From positions 8,400,264-8,464,263 of the forward strand of contig CM059972.1 of NCBI GenBank assembly GCA_030490835.1: a DNA stretch of 64,000 bases. The letters are read 5' to 3'. This DNA comes from Annona cherimola (lineage: Eukaryota > Streptophyta > Magnoliopsida > Magnoliales > Annonaceae). Below the pieces are notes generated by a model. That model was not told the origin of the DNA and made no database searches. It was given only the letters and a program-made list of their open reading frames with translations. The translations under genes were made by a program, and so were the position numbers. Positions 58,101-64,000 of the stretch are shown in pieces (position 1 is the stretch's first letter; each line of letters starts with the position of its first letter).

Positions 58101-61100
58101 TGCCTTTTAAGTTTTTATACCTACCCACTCGATATTTCACTTTTTATAAATGCTCTAATGTTTTATAGATGATCTTGAATCCCCCTCCAATCCCAACTAA
58201 CAATATCTAAGTAAGGGTTTGTTTGGTAACAAGGGAAAAGATCTCCCTCTTGTTAATTGATAATGAATTTGCCAACACCGGCACAACTCGGTAAAGTCTT
58301 TGCCTTGTGACCAGGCAATCAGGATTTTAATCTTTGTTCATCAGGCTTTGCGTTTGCCATATGAGAAACATTGATCTCCTCTCTTGCTGATGTATGTTGG
58401 TGATTGTCAGTTGAGGAAAAATGTGAGATGAAAATTTTAAGGTGAATTGAGCATGAATTGAACAAAAAAGAGAGATTCTAAAAGAGAAATCATCAAAAAA
58501 TTGATAGTAAATTTACTTGTCTTAGTAATACCTATATTTCCATTCTTTAAACCTCATTTTTTTATTCGAAAGTCTATCTGTTTCATCTTTTTTGAATTTT
58601 ATTTCCATTCATTACATTCCATTGTATCACATCATTTCCTTTTCCATCATTTATTATTATTATTATTATTTTATAAATCTTTCTTCCAAATCTCTTCCCC
58701 AATTCACAAAGAAAGTTTAAGATTGGATAAAATCAAAGTGGTTGGTATGAATCATCTTAGGAAATTTGAGAATATGATTTTAACTATTTATTTAACAATA
58801 CAATGATTGAAATTTATGTTTTTAGTTATATATGTGGACTAGATGTGCCATAAATTTATAATTAAATATAAGTAATACATGGTACTTAATGTTTTTTATT
58901 TACTGAGAATATTGATCTAAATGGATTAAAATAGCAACCAAAACAAATGAATGGCATAGTTTTACTTAGCAACTTTATAACATCAATAAATGTGAAATTT
59001 TCATGCATAAATTAATGGCATTTTTATTACTTCAAAAGAAAAATTCTGATGGTATTTGAGGTTGTTCGATACCATGAAGGGGTGTTTATGAAAGAAGAAA
59101 CACTAGAGGGTATATTAGTTTATCCAGAACATTTGATAACTTACATATCTAGAGTCTTATTTGCTCTTTTTTTTTTCCAGAGCTTTTAGATCAGCAGATA
59201 TCCCCACATCAGTTATGAAACGTGCACCCAATTTCTGCTCTGTGTATATTATATCCAAGGGAAGGGTTTCATCATCACGACTTGCTACTCAGCCAAATGG
59301 ACGTCATCAAAAGTCAACACCTAGTCTAGTGGCTGCTGGAAATTCTTTGAAATCTTCTAAAAGTCAGTCTCTTAAAATGGCTTCTTCACTGCATTTCTGT
59401 TGAAAAGTTACCTTCTTCTGTCCTTGACAATTCTTCTTCCTCTGTTTTGGATATGCATCCTGCAGGTGAACCGAATGAGACACAAGTTGAAGAATTTGCC
59501 AGGTAGTGACTACACTTTTGTGTTGTAACTTGTTACTTGTGAATGACCTAGATATATGCAAAGAGTAATTTTCCACTGAAGCATCACAGACACATAAATG
59601 AGAAAATGATAAGAAAAGAGGATAGAGAAGAAGAAACACTTTCTATGCGTAGAACATTCCATAAACTACATGTTCAAAATACCATTTCTCATGATATCAC
59701 ATTATTTGATGTTATTGTAGCTGATTCAAGATGGGCATCTGTTTTTTATGTTAAAGTAACTGATCCAAGATTGGCATCTGCAGTGTATTGACAGTCATGT
59801 TCATTATGTGAAGCATCAGCACAATTCAAATGATTGAAGGATATCTTATTGTGGCATCGAGCCCAAAAAATTTTATATTAGTTTAAAGATAAGCTCATCA
59901 AACATTTAGAACAAGTCTTCATTTCGTTGCCATTGGAAATAGCATTCCTTGTTTTATGAGAGAATGGAGGGTGTGGAGATGAAGCCAAGGAATGCTTCAA
60001 ATCTAAAAAAATCTCAAATTGGTCAGACAGAAACAGCTATAAAGAATGCTGCTTTAGCAGTGATAGGATTATAAATTGAGACTTGGTTGGATTGTTAACC
60101 AATAGGTTCTGTGAATGGCTAGGTCAGCCTCTGGGGTTCTACTTTTGGGCAGTACTCATGTTAAAAGAAAGGTTCTGTATGATATCCATGCATCTAACTA
60201 TGCTTTATAGGATAGGATATTTAGTCGTCAGGAACAGTTGTAAAATGAGATTTGTTGTGACTGATGAATGTGAAGACATGGAAATACAGAAGTAGAATAA
60301 TTTCGTTATAATTGTTTTGAGTAGAACCAATATAAATTAGGATGCTGATCCTCTGCTCCCGGGAGCATTGAGCCTTAATGCTCCCGGGCGCATATACCTA
60401 TTTTTTTAATTTTTTTTTCAAATTTTTTTCATAAACTTATTAACCTAAATGTATTTAACGTATGTATCAATTTTTTACCATTTTTGGAGATTTTTAGATA
60501 TTTATTTCGGATTTTTAAAAATCAGTGGCATTTTAGTAATTTAAAATTACCTAAAATGCCACTGATTTTCAAAAATAAAAAATAAATATTAAAATACTCC
60601 AAAAATGGTAAAAATTTATACACATATTAAATACACATAGATTAACACTATTGTAAAAAAAAATTCAAATTTTTTTTTTAAAAAAAATAGGTGTGTGCAC
60701 CCGGGAGCATGCAACACTGCATGCTCCCGGGAGTATACGATCGGATTCCAATAAATTATGGTAAATATAAATGGATTTATATGATTGACAATGCGTGATA
60801 GCAACACAACTTGTGTTGGTTCAACAGAGCAAGAACATATTATTGATTTTGTTGACAATGAGCATGATGAATGAGGATGTATGTTTAAGTAGCGATGCAT
60901 GACATGGATTTTATGCCCTGCCAATTTTGTGCCCATGAAAAATTGCACCTGATATATTCTTGAATCTCCTGTAACCGAAAGATCTGATTGCTGGAAAGAA
61001 TACAGTTAAATGAAGAATGCTATTTTTTAATTTTGTATTAGGTTATGGAGGATAGTTTTTCTCATTTCTGGTGCACCTTTATGTGTTTTTCTTGATAGAT

Positions 61101-61537
61101 CTTTTGAAAAAAAATAATAGTCATGATTTATTTTTGTGAATTCAATAATACTCATCTTCTGAGTTACATCTCTCCGAGTTTACAAATCAGGGATCAGTAC
61201 CTGAGAAATCCAAGAACTTTACCGTCCTGAAAGAAACTTTGGCCTACAGAGCAATGAAAATCTAATAAATGGAAATTTCAATAGGATCAGCCAAAATACG
61301 GAGTATCGTGATTTGTCGAATAGGGGTGTGAGTTCAAGCTCAAGCTCAAGCTCAAGCAGGAGAATTTACAAGCAAGCAATAGCATTAAGAACGCATGATG
61401 TAGCTTATCACAATGAGCAAGCAGGACAATTGAGGCCAAATAGATCAAGTGGATCTGTATCAAGATTCACTGGGCATGGGCATTCATGGATAAGGTCTCC
61501 GGAAGCATCCAGCTCTTCTTGTTCTTCAGAGCCACAA
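55196..61537 (+). CDS. USP-domain receptor-like cytoplasmic kinase (PUB33/35/51/52 type), 5' part, with two apparent frameshifts
   Basis: Exons recognised: 55196-55385, 55543-55664, 56936-57057, 59181-59502, 61191-61537, with agreeing phases. The first 170 residues form a universal-stress-protein (adenine nucleotide alpha-hydrolase-like) domain: QVIAVAVNSKKNSQNALKWA, FFLIHVRE, LLLPFQCFCSRR, KLILGASSRNTFIR, FCSVYIISKGR. Plant proteins with this start continue with a Ser-rich linker, a coiled coil, a protein kinase and often a U-box; here the Ser-rich linker is visible ([10 protein letters not shown] near 61332-61362) but no kinase or U-box is found before the window ends. Exon 4 reaches TGA at 59401-59403 and is open in the next frame from 59351; exon 5 likewise changes frame near 61214-61222. 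One surplus T in a TTT run would explain each. If the breaks are real the gene would give only a USP protein of about 218 aa. Start chosen as the first ATG in frame with the USP domain. Confidence 0.75.
57058..59180 (+). other. USP kinase intron 3
   Basis: 2.1 kb with GTAATC donor and TTTCCAG acceptor. Contains a SINE-like remnant and a short ATT run (58648-58670). No exon seen. Confidence 0.6.
58255..58400 (+). mobile_element. tRNA-like SINE remnant in USP kinase intron 3
   Basis: ACAACTCGGTAAAGTCTTTG and ATCAGGATTTTAATC resemble the A and B box parts of Au-type plant SINEs (GCTCAGTTGGTGAAGGCTTTG-like). Strongly mutated. Confidence 0.3.
60354..60736. repeat. Palindromic MITE with CCCGGG ends, in USP kinase intron 4
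   Basis: About 383 bp. Each end carries its own small hairpin (TGCTCCCGGGAGCA and TGCATGCTCCCGGGAGTA). The centre, near 60540, is a nearly exact inverted repeat around AGTGGCATTTTAGTAATTTA. The whole unit would fold into one long hairpin. Lies between exons 4 and 5. Confidence 0.75.
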
Positions 61538-61649
61538 GTATGTTCCGTCCTGTCTTTTTGCTCTTCATTATGATTTTTCGACTCATAAGTATTGTTATCA
61601 CAGTCTTGATTCATGGTGCAAAAGTTCCTGAACTTTTGAGCATATATAT

Positions 61650-62705
61650 ATACACATAGAGAGAAAGCTCCAATAACGGTACATTTCTCACACATATTAG
61701 AATGCAATGAAACTTTATGTAATCATTTATCCATATATAAACTTTATAGCAAATGGTTTACATATTGAAAAAATCATTTTAAAGTTGTTATTTGCATCAA
61801 ATTATTTTATTACGTTAAATTTGTACCATTTTTATATGAGATCCATACACATATTTGATTTGGTTGAAAATTGGTATGGTAATAAAATACATAATTCTAA
61901 ATACAATGAGTAGAGTAAATTATAATTTTATGATCATGTGGGCCCATTTGGCGCAACTGCACCGTTGTTATGGTGCAGTTGCACCGCACCTGAATATTTC
62001 TCACATATATGTAAAGAGAGAAATATTTAAGTGCAGCTTTACTGCACCACAATTATGATGCAATTATCTTAAAATGGGCCTCATATGATCATAAAATTAT
62101 AATCTACTCCGCCCATTGTATTTAGAATTATATATTCTATTATCATACCAATTTTCATCCAAATTAGATATGTGTATGGACTCTATTTGAAAATGGTATA
62201 AATTGAACGTAATAAAATAGTTTGATATAAATAACAACTTTAAAGTTGTTTTTTTAATATGTAAATCATTTGCTATAAAATTTATATATGGATAAATGAT
62301 TGTATAAAGTATCAATACATTTAAGTACATGTGGAACCCATTTTGGGCCAAATGTACTGTTAATTATAGTGCAGCTTCACTGTATAGGAAAGGTTTTTTT
62401 TTTTTCTCTCTCTCTATATATATAGAGAAAAATATATATTCACGTGCAGCTTCATTGCATCACAATTACGGTGCAGTTATCTCAAAACAGGCCCCATACG
62501 ATCATAAAATTATAATATACTCCACCAATTATATTTAGAATTATGTATTCTATTACCATACCAATTTTTATCCCAATTGGATATATTTATGGACCCCATC
62601 TAAAAATGGTACAAATTCAATGTAATAAATAGTTTGATGTAAATAACAACTTTAAAGTTGTTTTTTTAACATGTAAACCATTTGCTATAAAATTTATATA
62701 TGGAT
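61650..62705. mobile_element. Second cluster of three palindromic MITEs, in the USP kinase gene
   Basis: Units at about 61650-62010, 62011-62400 and 62401-62705 share the arms of the 51.2-52.3 kb cluster (TATTTTATTACGTTAAATTT, AAAATTGGTATGGTAATAAA, TGATCATGTGGGCCCA). They are separated by TATATATA or TCTCTCTATATATATAGA runs and alternate in orientation. The third is cut off at the right. Confidence 0.7.
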
Positions 62706-64000
62706 AAGTGGGAGTAAGTGCGAGCTTTTTTTATTTACAAAAGTACCTGGAAGAGTGGAAGGTGCTTCCTTTTGTGATAAAAATTGGCAAGGTGAGTCTG
62801 ATATTCCTGATTCATTTATTTGATGCTGAATGACCTGTTTAACATTGAATCAGGATGTTCAAGCAATGATAACGGTTTTGAGTTGGTAAGTAGCCGAGGA
62901 TTTGGTGATTTGTGACTTTGTGGGTGACTCCGAAGGGGGAGGAAACACATACAGAAAACGCATACATATATACATGCACGTACTTCTATTAAATCCATCT
63001 ATACTGCCAATCCAAAATTCTCCATGAAGTTGGAATTTTCATTTCATCCTACTTACACTTAGACCAAAACCTCTAAAGCATATGTATAACATAAAACCTT
63101 GTAAATACTACATTTCTTAAAGATCATTAAATCATAGATTTCCTTGTCATGTTAAATAATACTAATTGTATAAAAACGAATATTGCTGAATTTTGAGAAT
63201 ACTTAAAATTTCTAATTACTAATGTGTAGGTAATAGTTCTACAAGAGTGTAACGTTAGGCATGGATCTGATTTCCATGGAATTCAATTCCGTAAAACTCT
63301 CAAATTTTCAGCATTCGATCTGGCATATGCTTTCCGGTTTCCACAAGGAGGGATGCGGGTCTGGGCTTGGATGGTCTATGGCACATCCAATTGTGCAACT
63401 CTATCTATTCGGGCTTGGGTGATGGGCTATGGGCTCAGCTGAGACCATTCACATTTCGTTCAGTCATTTGATCAAGATATTTGGGACCACCATTGGAACC
63501 ATTGGAGCCATGCTGGCAATGAGATGACCTTGGGTAGCCTTAGTATTAAAGGGCTAAATTCTCATCATCTTCATAAAACTATACTGTTTATGGTTCTCCA
63601 GATGACTAAGATGCATAAATTGGATACAACTGGGGATACGTTTTTCTTGTTCTTTGCAACTGCAAAGGAAGCTTTGAATTCATCATTCTATTTTTGAGCT
63701 CATTTTTTGAATGATCTATGTGCGATTTCTGCTGTTGTACTGTTATGATTATTTGAGCAACTGAAAATTTGATATTAATCCAAAAGAATATCTCAGAATT
63801 TCATAATGTCCATTACTCAACTGACTGAAAGTGTGAAAAGGAAATAGAAAACATGTTTCTAATACTTTACTAATGCCATCGGATTATTTTCACTTTGGAT
63901 TTTTACCAAAAATGGTCTTGCTGTTATTTAGCTCTCCGAGATTGTCTGGTCTCTGCAGTTAAGCAAATCCATTTTCCCCTTCTAGGTCTACAATATCAGT
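62706..64000 (+). other. Right edge, unresolved continuation of the USP kinase gene
   Basis: No coiled-coil or kinase exon can be read. A possible short exon start is at 62856 (after TTGAATCAG): GATGTTCAAGCAATG would give DVQAM, similar to the DVEAEM with which the coiled-coil exon of relatives begins, in the right phase, but it stops matching at once. The next part of the gene is probably beyond the window. Confidence 0.35.

Noticed and set aside
63200..64000. Kinase exons of the USP kinase gene
   Set aside because: Frames were read for kinase motifs (GxGxxG, VAIK, HRDLK, DFG); none is present before the edge.

Overview
This is nuclear DNA of a flowering plant. It is AT-rich, its genes have many introns, and its intergenic and intronic space is packed with small DNA transposons and LINE pieces. 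Four protein genes can be read, all on the + strand: (1) a JAZ/TIFY jasmonate repressor (6788-11479, 5 exons, 261 aa); (2) an SNM1-type DNA crosslink-repair nuclease with UBZ finger, SAM domain and metallo-beta-lactamase/beta-CASP core (25228-33928, 10 exons, 806 aa); (3) a three-RRM oligouridylate-binding protein of the UBP1 family (36210-49048, 12 exons, 429 aa); (4) the 5' part of a USP-domain receptor-like cytoplasmic kinase of the PUB33/35/51/52 type (from 55196), whose kinase domain would lie beyond the right edge and whose exons 4 and 5 each carry an apparent one-base frameshift. The species cannot be fixed from the sequence; family and repeat content only say angiosperm.

Layout. 1-6.6 kb: gene-free, with a complete 607-bp hAT-like element with a perfect 8-bp target duplication, Tourist-like MITEs and tRNA-like SINE remnants. 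6.7-11.5 kb: JAZ gene, whose last intron, inside the Jas motif, is swollen to 2.4 kb by MITEs nested in each other. 11.5-25.1 kb: gene-free, with a decayed L1-type LINE (15.2-16.5 kb), a CCGGTT-rich element (16.9-18.4 kb) and an LTR-like GC-richer block (22.3-23.2 kb). 25.2-33.9 kb: SNM1 gene. 36.2-49.0 kb: UBP1 gene, with a nearly intact RTE-clade LINE lying antisense in intron 1 and a hAT copy in the GC-AG intron 10. 49-54.7 kb: gene-free, with TA microsatellites, a cluster of palindromic MITEs and a hAT element inserted in a Tourist element. 55.2-64 kb: USP kinase gene with two more palindromic clusters in its introns.

The genes are unrelated housekeeping and signalling genes and form no operon or cluster. 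The structure of most interest is the transposable-element layer: the RTE LINE with a single 955-codon frame broken only by four tryptophan-to-stop changes and headed by 69-bp tandem repeats, nested MITEs with exact target duplications, palindromic MITEs associated with TA repeats, and the Jas intron that could give a truncated JAZ isoform. No prokaryotic-type system, CRISPR array or functional tRNA/rRNA gene was seen.
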